From Flectonema sp. DT1601 (Eukaryota; Euglenozoa; Diplonemea; Diplonemida; Diplonemidae), in the NCBI GenBank assembly GCA_964019425.1, contig OZ025784.1, positions 1,488,001 through 1,552,000 of the forward strand: a DNA stretch of 64,000 nt, read 5' to 3'. Of this stretch, positions 39,975 through 51,206 are shown piece by piece. The notes under the pieces are model-generated. The model was not told the DNA's origin. It ran no database searches and saw only the letters and a list, made by a program, of their open reading frames with translations. Positions within the stretch are counted from its first letter, which is position 1. Each line of letters begins with the position of its first letter. The position numbers and the translations under genes were made by a program.

Positions 39975-41144
39975 ATGTCGGTTGATTGTATTGCCAGTTA
40001 TGAACTTTTTAAAGTAGCTCCCCGATGGCTATTTTTGAAAATAACAACAGACAACGGAATAGTCGGGTGGGGTGAACCGAACCTAGAGGGGTTTACAGAC
40101 ACAGTAGCGGCAGCTACCACTGAAATGATGGATTCTTTGAAGGGTGAAGACGCAACAAGAATTCAAAGGATATGGCAAAAAATTTACAGACAAAAATTCT
40201 ACTGTGGAGGTCCTATCTTAATGAGTGCCTTAGCGGGGATAGATCAATGCCTTTGGGATATCAAAGGAAAGACTCTCAACGTTCCGATATCAACGTTAAT
40301 AGGTGGAACAGTCCGTGATAAGTGTCTCATGTACCGATGGTGTGGCGGTGATAATAACACCGCAGAAGAAGCAGCATCTGAAGCTGTTGCTGTAGTAAAT
40401 GCTGGATACACTCACATGAAACTAAATGCAACCCCAATGATGGAATACGTTGCAACCAATGAAGTGATCTCTCAATCATACAAACGAATAAAAGCTGTGA
40501 GAGATGCTGTTGGTCCTTCGGTAGGAATTGGACTTGATTTTCACGGCAGAGTTAAACTACCGACTTGTAAGAAGATGATGAAAGTTTTTGATGAGTTGGA
40601 TCCATTATTCTACGAAGAGCCAACAGTAAAAGGTCAAAACAAATCGCTTAAAGACATCAGCAACTTCACACCTGTTCCAATAGCAACAGGTGAGAGAATG
40701 CACACTATTGAGGAGTTCAGAGATCTACTTGAGCTTAGAAGTGTTTCAATCATACAACCCGACGTTAGTCACATCGGTGGAATCTCACCTCTTTTAACTC
40801 TCGCTCGTATGTCTGAAGCTTATGAGGTATCTTTAGCACCTCATTGTCCTTTAGGTCCTGTTGCTCTTGCGGCTTGTCTTGCGGTTGATTCTTGTTCTGT
40901 AAACTTTGCATTTCAAGAATCAAGTATGGGAATTCATTATAACACTGAAGGAGGAACAGATCTACTCGACTATATAAAAAATAAAGAAGACTTCAAGATA
41001 ACAAACGGCTACATGAAAGTACTAACTAAACCTGGACTTGGTATTGATATTGATGAACAGCGTGTGAGAGAAGCTGCATTAAAAGGTCATAATTGGAAAG
41101 ACAGAGAATGGACACTCGAAGATGGCACACCAACTACTTGGTAG
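39975..41144 (+). CDS. dgoD: D-galactonate dehydratase (enolase superfamily, 389 aa)
   Basis: Catalyses Mg2+-dependent dehydration of D-galactonate to 2-keto-3-deoxygalactonate in the De Ley-Doudoroff-type galactose pathway. It aligns with E. coli DgoD (382 aa) along the whole length: APRWLFLKITTDNGIVGWGE, GGPILMSALAGIDQCLWDIK, FYEEP, GERM, APHCPLGPVALAACL, NKEDF, LTKPGLGIDIDE. Metal ligands are D188, E214 and E240 and the catalytic histidines H190 and H290, each exactly five residues later than in E. coli (183, 209, 235, 185, 285). No introns and no targeting signal, so cytosolic. The acceptor CTCTCTTCAG ends at 39961; a 2-codon upstream ORF precedes the ATG. Bacterial-type enzyme, possibly acquired by transfer. 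Confidence 0.92.
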   Translation: MSVDCIASYELFKVAPRWLFLKITTDNGIVGWGEPNLEGFTDTVAAATTEMMDSLKGEDATRIQRIWQKIYRQKFYCGGPILMSALAGIDQCLWDIKGKTLNVPISTLIGGTVRDKCLMYRWCGGDNNTAEEAASEAVAVVNAGYTHMKLNATPMMEYVATNEVISQSYKRIKAVRDAVGPSVGIGLDFHGRVKLPTCKKMMKVFDELDPLFYEEPTVKGQNKSLKDISNFTPVPIATGERMHTIEEFRDLLELRSVSIIQPDVSHIGGISPLLTLARMSEAYEVSLAPHCPLGPVALAACLAVDSCSVNFAFQESSMGIHYNTEGGTDLLDYIKNKEDFKITNGYMKVLTKPGLGIDIDEQRVREAALKGHNWKDREWTLEDGTPTTW

Positions 41145-41256
41145 TTGTAAATGTGTTGTTCGTGTGGTGTATTTTGTATTTGGTTATTCTACGTCTTCTT
41201 CTTTTTTTTTAATTTTATATTTATTGGTAGATTCCACACTTTTATAAAAAAAAACA

Positions 41257-42192
41257 ATGTCTTCAAAAGCAGACAAATCTCCAGACAAAAGAGAAGGAAT
41301 GTTTGCTCAATGTCGGGAGTTAGATCCGTGGTTGTCAGGTCAGATAAACGCGACACCAGCAACAGCTGTGATCGGCATCATGGCAGGCGTCACATTAATC
41401 GCTTCTATTGTTCTTGAGGCTCACGTCTTAGCAGCAGTTGATCACAGAGCAGTATTTGTGATAGGAAGCTATGTAGTTTTTAGTTCTTATTTTGTGATTT
41501 ACTATTTCTTAGAGATGTACTCGAGCAGTTTTCGAAGCATCACACCAGAGAAAAGATTCTACACTTTATCAAACTTAATAAAGAGTGGAATGCTAGCAGC
41601 CATTACTCCCTTTGCATTGGAAGGTCTTTATAATATTATATTTCTCGATGTGTGGGATAGTACTCGTATAAAGAATTTAGGATGTTTGTATGCCGTGCCA
41701 GATTTTGTATCGTTGTTTGTAGTTAGAAAAATGGGTTGGACCACGATCTTTCATCATGTTTGTGTTTGTATATTTAATTACGCTTCTCTGTCAAACGACT
41801 ATGCCGAAGACAATGTTTGTCGTTTGATTGTCGTTTATGCTGTTTTTAGCATATTCGCATACAGTGTTAATATGCTGTTGGCATCTCGATTTTTAGGATG
41901 GGGAGCCAACCTGCGTAAAATTTTATCTCTAATAGCTCTCGTTATTTACGTTTCCTGCTGTGCAATTAACTGGTCTTGGCAGATCTACTACGGAATCAAG
42001 TTATGGAGAAAGGAACCCCACTGGTCACTAATTGCTTATGCTTGTGCGATTGTCCCTGTTGTTTATGATGACTTGTACCTTAATAGATGGCTATTATTCA
42101 ATTTTAACCGTCTTAATGCCGCAATTGCTACCGAAAAAGAACAATCCAATCAAAAAAGATCTGAGTCTGTGAGTGAGAAGAAGACAGAGTAG
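41257..42192 (+). CDS. Multi-pass membrane protein, TLC-domain-like (311 aa)
   Basis: Six to seven hydrophobic helices follow a charged 35-residue N-terminus (about residues 38-60, 66-88, 115-130, 140-158, 166-180, 190-215, 220-245, 262-280). LGCLYAVPDFVSLFVVRKMG leads to WTTIFHHVCVCIFNY with the HH pair at residues 166-167. The D ... K/R ... iHH pattern is the signature of TRAM-LAG1-CLN8 (TLC) domains, used in ceramide synthases and lipid-handling proteins. The C-terminus is hydrophilic and Lys/Glu-rich. Probably an ER membrane protein of lipid metabolism; ceramide synthase itself is doubtful because the flanking Lag1 residues are poorly conserved. Acceptor TTGGTAG ends at 41230. Confidence 0.55.
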   Translation: MSSKADKSPDKREGMFAQCRELDPWLSGQINATPATAVIGIMAGVTLIASIVLEAHVLAAVDHRAVFVIGSYVVFSSYFVIYYFLEMYSSSFRSITPEKRFYTLSNLIKSGMLAAITPFALEGLYNIIFLDVWDSTRIKNLGCLYAVPDFVSLFVVRKMGWTTIFHHVCVCIFNYASLSNDYAEDNVCRLIVVYAVFSIFAYSVNMLLASRFLGWGANLRKILSLIALVIYVSCCAINWSWQIYYGIKLWRKEPHWSLIAYACAIVPVVYDDLYLNRWLLFNFNRLNAAIATEKEQSNQKRSESVSEKKTE

Positions 42193-43457
42193 AAATCTGT
42201 ATATAAGTTTACTTAAAGTTGTTTTTATAGGCAATGACAAGTCATGTGAAGCCCAGTCTTTCCGCTTTAATAAAAGAGGCTGATAAATTTGATTTTTTTT
42301 TTTTTTTGATCGTGGATTCTTACCCTGGAAGAATAAATTCTTTTTTCGAAATTTTTTTTTTTTTTTTCCTGCACTTTGTGTGAAAAAGAAGTGCACGTGT
42401 ACTATTCTTTTGCAGCTTGTTTTATATTTTCCTTTTCCGTGGCGCCCACTTGAAAGTATCGCATGTGGAGTTAATAAGCGCCTACAGTAGTTGACGTGTT
42501 TCGGCAGTCAATTATTTTGATTAGGTGATGTCTACTTCTTGGAGTCAACTGATCGGTCATTATACTGCCATGTGATGTCTAAAATAGAACGTGTTTTGCG
42601 ATTGATTCTTGAACAAAATAGTCGGCTGCAGCTGAAGATCGGCTCGGCGATATTTTTTTTCTTCATTTGTGCTATAAAAAAAATTTGTAAATTGGTTGAT
42701 CCTCTCTTCCCTATTTTTTTCTGACACAGTTCTTTTGTTTAATTTTTACAGCTTTATTCGAAGCCAACAGTATTTCTTTTATAATTCTTTTTTTTTTTTT
42801 TTAATTTTTCAGTCTCAATAATTGACTGAGTGTCTTCTACACCATAACTGATGATGAGAGAATAGAGGTAGAGAGGAAAATAGATTACTCTCGAAACCTA
42901 AATAAGTTACTTCCAAAGAGTAAGTTAAGTCGCTGTATCCTTTAGCAGATTGTTAAATTATCGTTTTTATGTTACGACACGATACAGTTGTATTTTTACA
43001 AATCCAGTGTTTTTTTTTTTTTTTTTTTTTTTTCCGCATTGAAAAAGTGGCAGCGATGCCTACCTGTAACGCTTTTCTCAGCCCCCCTCTATGCACTTTT
43101 TCTAAATTTTGCACAACAGCCAGTTTAATGCAATGCTACCGATTGGTGAACTACTTTCGCCTATTATACAACAAGCTATTCCCATCTACAAGTCATTGTC
43201 ATCGCATAACTGAAGAAAAGGTACCCAATATGCTGAAAGTCTGGGTGTGCCATATTCCGTTTTGTGTTGACTTCTAAGAATGCACCTTCCCTTAATTAGT
43301 ACATCTCTTTAACATGGTTATCTTTATATTATAGTGGTTTTATTTATTCATTTTAGTTGTCTTCAGGGTGTTGTACATGGCACGTTGCTATATTACCAGA
43401 CTGGTGTTGTTTGTTGTTTGTTGGGGTTTCTTTTTATTTTTATAAACAACCTTCTGC
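42193..43457. other. Intergenic region with dispersed repeat
   Basis: No convincing gene. T16, T18 and T26 tracts are present, and a ~125 bp dispersed repeat lies at 42882-43005. A T-rich stretch and CCTTCTGCAG (AG 43459) form the likely acceptor of the next gene. Confidence 0.5.
42882..43005 (+). repeat. Dispersed ~125 bp repeat, copy E1
   Basis: Starts GATTACTCTCGAAACCTAA, passes AGTAAGTTAAG, CTGTATCCTT..CAGAT and GTTACGACACGATACAGTTG, and ends TATTTTTACAAAT. A second copy is at 54588-54714, and a faint third may lie near 4710-4785. Family unknown. Confidence 0.65.
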
Positions 43458-43508
43458 AGTATAACAAAAAAAAAAAAAAAAAAAAAAACTAATCAAATAT
43501 ATCAAAAG

Positions 43509-46019
43509 ATGCGTTGCAGTACTATAGTACTGCTGGCGATGTTGTTTGCTGGAGTAGCAGAAGGTCAGACAGGGGTTTATGATCGAGACAGAAAGCAGGC
43601 TACTAAAGGAAGACAACATGGTATTGACGTCGGAATCAGAGCCGTTCACAATATTGGAAGAGGTGGAGCTGCAAGACCAGGTAAGAATGCTAAAGTGATG
43701 GACGTACTGGAGACACTTGAACAAGGTATGAACTCAGGGTTCTACAGAGCCCCTCACTACGTATGGGAAACAGTCGTCGATCCAAAGACTGACATTGATC
43801 CAGTCTTTACTAATGTTGGAGTTGACATTGGAGTTTCTATTCTAGCGTTGTTAGCAACTATTTCTGCTGCTGGTGCTGGTATCGGTGGTGGTGGTCTTTT
43901 GGTTCCAATCTACTTGTTGATTTTGAACTGGCACGTCTCACTTGCTGTTCCATTATCAAACGCTACTATCTTTGGTAATGCTATTGCTAATATTATGATT
44001 AACTTTCCACTTCGTCATCCAACTGCTGACAGGCCTTTGGTTGACTTTGATCTCGCTTTGATCTTAATTCCTATGGAATTGACAGGTTCTCTTGTTGGTG
44101 TGTTGTTAAATATTATCTTCCCGCAGTGGTTGACTCTAACTTGTCTGTTAGCTCTTCTCATCTTCACAACTTGGAGAACATACGGAAAGGGTAAAGCATC
44201 TTGGGACAAAGAAAACCACGAAAGGACTAAAGCAAACCGTCTCGAAAAAGCTCAACAAGCCTCACCAGGAGACTCAAAGAGCGTAAAGGTTGAGAATGAA
44301 GAAGGAGAAGTTCACTCTATGAAAGTCATCTACAAGGACGATGAAAGTAAGTCCGTTAGAGAAGTTATGGAAGTATTTCAGATTAAACAAGGAAACCATA
44401 TTAGATTTAGGGATCCTTATGGTGACGTTCTAAAGTATTTAACCTTCGAAACCGTTGATGATGACTGCACTTACTATATTAAAGTAACTGAGGGAATGCC
44501 AAACAAAGACTTAGTTGATTGGGGATTTAGAAAGTCATTCACAACACCTGACAAGGTTGGACCAACTAAGGATGACCACAATAAATTAATCGTTCTTGAA
44601 GTCGGAACTGCTACTCGTCCGATGAGCGGTGAAGAAATCCCATTCGCACACTGGAAGAATACTGAAGTACTCTCTTGGGTACAGAGAATTACTGATGACA
44701 GCGATGCATTCTGTTGGGAAGTAAACGAAAATATGATTTCTGGAGCTGACCTTTCTTTGATGTCGCAGGATTCTCAAATCGCACACAGTGAATTGGAGAG
44801 ATTAGGAGTCCTGTCTGAGGAAGATAGAAAACTGGTACTCGAACACTTAGATATTTTATCAAGCCAAGACTACATGCTTTTAGTTCACAGCAGTGCAGAA
44901 TTACCTTGGGGATCATGGAACAGGTCTGCTGAATGGGAAGATATTTTAGAACAGAAAGACGGAAGAGATCTTGATGGTTGGTTAGAGGACGATCCACTTC
45001 ACCCAAAGAATGAAACCTCGACTTATGTTGGATCTCAGTCTTATTGTAATATTGATTTATGGACTGCTGAAGATGTTAACAAGTGGATTTCAAAGATATC
45101 TGACTACAATCACAAACTTAAAGAAGCCGTTATCGCTAACGACATTACTGGAACTACTCTTCGTAAACTCACTGTTGAAGACTCAAAGCAACTTGCTATT
45201 CCTCAACTCGGACCAAGACTCGCTCTTCTTGAACGTATCAGAGAATTAGAAAAATTAAACGAAGAACACGAAGAAATTGTAGATTCAGAGAGACACATTC
45301 CATTCTCTACCAATTTACTTATTCTATTCGCGTCATGGTTAATGCTTTTAGTCCTTGCTGTACTAAGAGGAGGAGGTAAGAAGGGAGGTCAATCACCAGT
45401 TGCTCAATGGCAGGGAGTGTCTCAGGCAGACTTCTGCAACTCAACTATGTTCTGGGTCTTATGGTTTATTGGTGTTCCTGTATTGTTAATTGTTACGTAC
45501 CTGTCGGGTAATTATTTATTGAACAAACACAAGCAGAAGGTTAAGACTCACTTTGCCTTTCATGATGGTGACATCAAGTGGACAAAGGGAAGAGTAAGAA
45601 TCTATCCTCTTATTGTTGTTGCTGCTGGTGTTCTTGCAGGTCTTCTTGGAGTTGGAGGTGCTATGGTTACTGGACCACTTATGCTTGAGATGGCTATGAT
45701 TCCACGTGTTTCGACTGCAACGTCATCTTTTTTGATTATCTTTACTACAGGTGTTGCTGCTATTGCCTACATCTCTCTTGGACAACTTTCAATCGACTGG
45801 GCAATGTGGTTCGCAACGATCGGATTCGTTGGTGCTTTCATCGGATTAAAGATCGTTCAATTCTTAATTAAGAAATACAACAGACAATCGATGGTAATCT
45901 GGTCGTTGACTCTGGTTTTCATTCTTGCGGCATTCGCTACTGCCGCCGCAGGTATTTACAGATTCTACTCTGACTATGATGAGGGAAAACATCTTGGATT
46001 TTCAGGAATCTGTGACTAG
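43509..46019 (+). CDS. TauE/SafE-family transporter with SAM domains in the central loop (836 aa)
   Basis: An N-terminal signal peptide (STIVLLAMLFAGVAEGQTG) is followed by a ~70-residue luminal segment. The two TauE/SafE halves carry their glycine signatures: ISAAGAGIGGGGLLVPIYLL (residues ~117-136) and GVLAGLLGVGGAMVTGPLML (~710-729), each followed by further TM helices. The family exports sulfite, sulfoacetate or related anions. The ~370-residue loop between the halves is unusual. It has a beta-rich part (MKVIYKDDESKSVREVMEV) and then two SAM-like bundles, at about 380-448 (WKNTEVLSWVQRI ... LERLGVLSEEDRKLVLEHL) and 515-580 (LWTAEDVNKWISKI ... LRKLTVEDSKQLAI). The topology puts the loop in the cytosol if the signal peptide is cleaved. 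Single exon. Confidence 0.85.
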   Translation: MRCSTIVLLAMLFAGVAEGQTGVYDRDRKQATKGRQHGIDVGIRAVHNIGRGGAARPGKNAKVMDVLETLEQGMNSGFYRAPHYVWETVVDPKTDIDPVFTNVGVDIGVSILALLATISAAGAGIGGGGLLVPIYLLILNWHVSLAVPLSNATIFGNAIANIMINFPLRHPTADRPLVDFDLALILIPMELTGSLVGVLLNIIFPQWLTLTCLLALLIFTTWRTYGKGKASWDKENHERTKANRLEKAQQASPGDSKSVKVENEEGEVHSMKVIYKDDESKSVREVMEVFQIKQGNHIRFRDPYGDVLKYLTFETVDDDCTYYIKVTEGMPNKDLVDWGFRKSFTTPDKVGPTKDDHNKLIVLEVGTATRPMSGEEIPFAHWKNTEVLSWVQRITDDSDAFCWEVNENMISGADLSLMSQDSQIAHSELERLGVLSEEDRKLVLEHLDILSSQDYMLLVHSSAELPWGSWNRSAEWEDILEQKDGRDLDGWLEDDPLHPKNETSTYVGSQSYCNIDLWTAEDVNKWISKISDYNHKLKEAVIANDITGTTLRKLTVEDSKQLAIPQLGPRLALLERIRELEKLNEEHEEIVDSERHIPFSTNLLILFASWLMLLVLAVLRGGGKKGGQSPVAQWQGVSQADFCNSTMFWVLWFIGVPVLLIVTYLSGNYLLNKHKQKVKTHFAFHDGDIKWTKGRVRIYPLIVVAAGVLAGLLGVGGAMVTGPLMLEMAMIPRVSTATSSFLIIFTTGVAAIAYISLGQLSIDWAMWFATIGFVGAFIGLKIVQFLIKKYNRQSMVIWSLTLVFILAAFATAAAGIYRFYSDYDEGKHLGFSGICD

Positions 46020-47770
46020 ATATATTTAATTTGTTTTTGTTTTTTTTTCCATACTAAGTTTAAAAAAAAATTAAATAAATCCTCTCTACCCTTTAAAAAA
46101 AAAAAAAAGAAACTATGTACATTTTCCTCTATGTGAGGCTTAATTCCTTGTTATATTTTTAATTTTTTCGAAAAAAAAAAAAAAAAAAAGAAGATTTGAA
46201 ACCAGCCATGAGAGAGAGTGCGAAAGCAAGAAGAAAATTTATTGGACATTTTTTTAATTTCTCTTTTCCCAACCCCCCATTATTTTTTTTTGTGAAAAGG
46301 TCCGACGTGAAAAACGCTGATAGTACAGAGTTAGAGGACTTGTTTAGTTTGATTGAAAAAAAAAAAAAGAAAAGTTTTTTTTTTTTGGCCATCGGACAAC
46401 ACCATCTCTTAGAATGCTCTTCCTCATCAACGTATACAAAGGGACCACATCACGTCACCTTCATTTTTCATTCCCACCAATGAGTGTTTATCTTTTGCAT
46501 TGTTTATTCGCTGTTCAAATCATATCTGACCCCCTTTGACAATCGTTTGTTTTTTTTTCCCTCCCCCATCTTTTTTTCTTTTTCCACACTAATATAACGA
46601 GGGAATTTTGTTTTTTTTTTCAAAAAAAATTAAAAAAAAAAAAAAGTTTTTAGAACAACCGCGGGGAATAATAATTTAGGATAGAATAGTGGTTGGGTGA
46701 CAAGTAGTTGTATAAAATAAAATAATGGCGAACTATCGGCTGCAACGAATCACTTAGCTGAAGCTATTGGCTTCACGCACTGTTGTCGTACGCCGCTGCG
46801 GATCCTAGTGATAAAAAACATAGGATTGTGCGAGTGTGTCAACAACTGTGTTGCCTAGAGCCTACAGCTCAGCTATTGCTGTGACCAACCTACATTTCTT
46901 CTCTGTGATATTGTTGCGGCAAAATAAAAGAAGAGCATCCACCGTCTAATTCTTTGGAAGACTTCTTTTAACCATTTGGGTACTATTCTTTATCATATTT
47001 TTAATCATTGTTATTTATTTATTATTTTTTTCTTCTTTTTCAATTTAAAGATTTTTGCATGTTTTTTCTTCTTTTTTTTTTTTCCTTTTTATCCCCCTAT
47101 TCATTTTCTTATATGCAGTTCGTAGTGCAAGCACTTAGAGGACAAGGCACTTGTCATTGCAAAAAAAAAAAAAAGTTTGAGCGATTGATTGGTTGTTCAG
47201 CATGCTAATATACAGTTCGACCGTGAAATCCCTTCTTGCTTTGTATGTGGTTATTGTCTATTGGCAGTCAGTTTTTTTTTGCTTTGTTTTTTTTTTTGTC
47301 TGCCTTGAAAAATACTTATTTTAAAAAAAAAAAAAAAAGCAATGAAATAAAAAAAAAAGCAAGGATGCGAAACCTCTCACTCGAACTGACCGCCGGAGAT
47401 CGTTTGTTTTAATTCTTGTTTTCTCATGTGGGCATCAGCATCATCGGATAGCTAATTATTGATAGACGGATTGGGTCCTCTGTCGCTGTGAGTTCCCTCG
47501 TTAGAGTACTCATCCTAATTCTATACGGCAACGTTGGATGGCATTGATAGCTGGCCATTAGTAGATTGTTGCTGATTTCTTCCTTTTGAGAAGTTCTTCC
47601 CCGCCACTCCCTCCATGCAAATTTCACGTTGACTTACAAACCTCTGAAGTCGGTTATTGTTTATAAAAAAACACCCCCTTGTTCTACTTACAGGAGTATG
47701 TATCAAATAGAAGGGAAAAACATGTATAAAATAGTTTGGTTATCATGAGAAGTTGATTATCTTTTCGTTC
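46020..47770. other. Long intergenic spacer, homopolymer-rich
   Basis: No gene found in 1.75 kb. Many A and T runs of 10-19 are present. The non-homopolymer part around 46740-46920 (CTGCAACGAATCAC ... GTGACCAACC) is more balanced in base composition and could hold a non-coding RNA, but I found no recognisable fold. The acceptor CTTTTCGTTCAG ends at 47772. Confidence 0.5.
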
Positions 47771-47808
47771 AGGACTCTGTTCCCCCCCTTTTTTTTAAAA
47801 AAAAAAAA

Positions 47809-48696
47809 ATGAAAGTAGTCGTACCTCAAACGGTTGCTAACTTTGAAGTAAAGAAAAAAATTGGAGCAGGTGGATGTGGAGTTATATACTCCGGTGTCAA
47901 TAGGAAAACCGGAGACGAAGTCGCTCTGAAATTCGCTCCTTCAGGTGACGAGACGCTGCTGTCAGAAGCAGCAGTGTATCGCGAAATTAGAAATAATAAA
48001 GGACAAGAAAAAGGATTTCCAAAAATGCACTGGTATGGAAACTTTTCAGGATGTACAGTAATGGTTATGGACTTACTGGATAAGAGTTTAGCATCTGTTG
48101 TTAGAAAAACTGGAAATAAACTGGAGATACCTGAAGTTCTTCGCATCGGTAAGGCGATCCTCCACCAAATAAAAAACCTCCACAGCCTTAACATCATTCA
48201 CAGAGATTTGAAACCTGACAATATAATGTTTAATAAAAAAGGTGGCATTTGTTTAATTGATTTTGGTTTGAGTAAATCGATAATTGATCCTTTAACCAAC
48301 AGTCATATTGCACAGTCGGCGGAAGCTGCTTTTTCAGGATCTCCGGACTTCGCAAGTATAAATGCACACTCTACATGTGGACAGTCAAGAAGAGACGACA
48401 TAGAAGCTTTGGGATACATTTTACTATTCCTAGCGAGAGGTAAACTCCCATGGCAAGGTCTCGGAGGAGACAGCAACGAGCAAAAAGTCCGTCGAGTAGC
48501 CCACGTAAAACGTCAGGTAGACATAGATAAGCTCTGTGATTCAACACCTCTGGTCATTAAGAACATTATTCGACATGCAAGGTCTCTCGCATTTGATGAA
48601 GAACCTTCATACGATACGATATCTGGTTGGATTGATGACGAAGCGGAACGTCTTTGCAGACCTGCTAAGGCATCCATCACCACAGCAAGGCTTTAG
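47809..48696 (+). CDS. Casein kinase 1 family protein kinase (295 aa)
   Basis: Complete kinase domain: Gly loop KIGAGGCGVIYSG (18-29), Lys41 in VALKFAP, catalytic loop IIHRDLKPDNIMF with Asp133, and IDFGLSK with Asp151 (normal for CK1). The CK1 hallmark GSPDFASINAHSTCGQSRRD is followed by DIEALGYILLFLARGKLPWQ. CK1 enzymes lack the APE motif and have this SIN..Q.RRDD segment instead. Divergent points are GSPDFAS for the usual GTARYAS and a very short tail, so it is a CK1-like paralogue rather than the delta/epsilon type. It phosphorylates Ser/Thr. ATG follows T8A12; acceptor TTCGTTCAG ends 37 nt upstream. Single exon. Confidence 0.92.
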   Translation: MKVVVPQTVANFEVKKKIGAGGCGVIYSGVNRKTGDEVALKFAPSGDETLLSEAAVYREIRNNKGQEKGFPKMHWYGNFSGCTVMVMDLLDKSLASVVRKTGNKLEIPEVLRIGKAILHQIKNLHSLNIIHRDLKPDNIMFNKKGGICLIDFGLSKSIIDPLTNSHIAQSAEAAFSGSPDFASINAHSTCGQSRRDDIEALGYILLFLARGKLPWQGLGGDSNEQKVRRVAHVKRQVDIDKLCDSTPLVIKNIIRHARSLAFDEEPSYDTISGWIDDEAERLCRPAKASITTARL

Positions 48697-51060
48697 AACT
48701 GTCTGGGTCGTTGCTTACTTCTCGACTGGTAATAAAGTTTATTAATTTAAAAAAAAAAAAAAACGTTCATTTCGTCCAAATCGATGTTTCCCACTCAGTC
48801 TGGGATAGAATATCGATTGACGTGTAATCTTCTGTTAATATTCTGCTTACCCAGAGTCCGTGGTTGCAGCAGCACTCAAGCACTACAACTATTTTGTTGT
48901 TTCTTTTGTCGCCAACAACTGACTTTTTTAACTGAATAATTGAAAAAAAAAAAAAAAAAAAAAAAAACGTACAATTCTCCTATCACCTTTACATATTATC
49001 TTTGTTTTGTTTCCCACTTTTCTTTTTTTTCCCTCGTTTCTTTTTAACTTTATTGTCAGTGCTCCACCAAAAGGCGCACTGTTTATTTTATATAGCTGTT
49101 GATTAGATGAAAAAAGGTCAAATTATCTTTGCATTGATTTTCAAAAAAAAAAAAAAAAAAAAACTAATATGCACAGCTCTCAGTTATTATAAATAAAAAT
49201 ATCTTTTCCCAATTCCCAGTTTGTCCATTGTACAGTACAGCAATTCGATCATTGTAGTGGTTGTTTTATTTATTTGGATGGCTGTAAAGCTGTTTCAAAG
49301 TAAATTGACTGGCTGAGGTATGTTCCTAAACAGAGAATGCAGTAATATGTAATGTCTCTGTGGTAACTTCCCATCCCTCTTGTAGTAGGGGTGTTCGGTT
49401 CCATTCATTTGAGTGTTCGTACGAGGACAGAAATTAACACCCCACCTATTCCCTCAAAAAAAAAAAAAAAAAACGTTATCGTACGTGGATACATATTGTC
49501 GCTGATGATTGTGTCTCGTTCTCTTCCTCTCACACTCTCGGTTCTCTTTATTAAACGTTGTAAAAACATTTAAAAGAAATTAAAAAAAAAAAACGTTTTT
49601 TTTACTTGCTGTAAGCAGTTGTTGATCTTCAACAAGTCATCCTTCAGCATGGAGAATGATGATGCAAAACAGCAAAAAAAAAAAAAAGAAATTTAATAAA
49701 AAGGACAACCTCTGTCTGTAGTTTTAAAACGGTATAAGACTTTCTAAGTTTGAGACGACAGGCTTTATTTTTTCTTTTTTTTTTTTGTACTCCGACATAG
49801 TCGTGAGAAGAAACTATTCAGATTGAAAGCCGTAATTTCCTGTAATTATATGATTTATTTTCCCCGTGAGACGGGATTCTGTCTTCAACGAAATATAAGG
49901 CTAATCTGAATGGTTTTTTTTTTTTTTTTTTTTTTTTTGTCCCAAAGAAAACGTATTTCTCCAGGTGTACTGACAGTTGTTATGTTGGTATGTGTGAAAC
50001 CTGGCTTTGAGAATAGCTTCTCACCCCTTGAAAATATTAAGGGGGGATCATACACGATAAAATTATTTTAGATAGCCTCGTTGGCATTTTATCTGCCCTG
50101 GTGATCTAGTGTCTCACTTCTTTGTGAAATAAATTCTTTCGAGATAATTGCTGTTAACAATGTTTACAGTAAGTTGACGACAACAACAATACCTCCTCTT
50201 TTGTGAATAGCAGTTTTTTTGTTTATATCTAACCTGATTGAGAGTATCAGTAAAATTAGTGAGGAACCCATAACAAAACAATGAAAGGCTCAGTTCCTCT
50301 TCTCCACTCTTACCTTTTTGTTATTATGGACCCTTACTTTAAATTTTATTGTTGCTGCTTCTGTTATCGAATACGATCGTTTGGCACTATGAAGGGCGAT
50401 ATGTCCTTGCTGTGCCTGATATTGCGAGTTTCTTATCTTTATTTTATTCTTTCTTCTTGTCAATTTCTGTAATCGTTGTGTGGGCTGTCATTAGCAGTCT
50501 GCAACAGTGAAGTTTTGACTTGTGGGGGGGGGCAAGACTTCGTCTCTCTGATTACGATGTCGTTGTTTTTATCTTAATTATTATCTGTTTTCTTATTTCC
50601 TTTTTTTTGTTGTTGGCAGGATAGCAGCGTGTTTTCATAGGGAGAAAAAAAAAGAAGAAAAAAAAACGGATTGTTAACTTTTTTTGTTACTGGCCCGATT
50701 TGTCTACCTGCTATGTGTGTATTTCTGTGAACCTCCTTCTTTGATTATTGTTTTCTTTTTTATTTGTTCTGAGGGTGTAAAAGGAAGAACAGTTTTGAAG
50801 CCTTTTCTGTTTTTTTGAATACTTGTTCGAAAATATATTTTTTATTTTTGTACTTATCTTTTTGGTTCCCTGAATGGGGAAACCTGCTTGTGCTCAAAAC
50901 TAATTCTTCCTTTTTTTGTTTTTGTTTTTCCGTTCTCTCTGACCTCATCAAACTTCTTAGCGTTTTAGGCAAGTTTTGTGTGGTTCTGTGTTTCTTGATC
51001 CTCTAGTCTAGTTTATGTTGTGTATTCCTCTAGTCTCCAACTTTTCCCTTTTCCCCTTTC
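48697..51060. other. Longest gene-free spacer (2.4 kb)
   Basis: No gene is supported. There are at least eight A or T runs longer than 12 (for example A25 at 48942-48967 and T21 at 49915-49938). The last 50 nt before 51062 are a dense pyrimidine tract ending CCCCTTTCAG, the likely acceptor of CCT8. Confidence 0.5.
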
Positions 51061-51206
51061 AGAGTTCGAGATTGCTTGTCAAACTCACTTTGCACAAAAC
51101 GTTTTGTTTCGATAAGTCCTCTTCATGGACACCATTTCTGATGATTTTATAAGTTAATTTGCTCTCAAAATACTTTCATTCAAACAGCACACTCCCCTCA
51201 TCACAA

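Noticed and set aside
42969-43277. 102-aa frame with a Phe run
   Set aside because: It starts inside a dispersed repeat and translates a T26 tract; composition is not protein-like.
46196-46483. 95-aa frame in the 46 kb spacer
   Set aside because: Built from homopolymer tracts, with no acceptor and no recognisable sequence.
46740-46925. Possible structured RNA in the 46-47.8 kb spacer
   Set aside because: Base composition differs from the surroundings, but I could not build a convincing fold or match to a known RNA.
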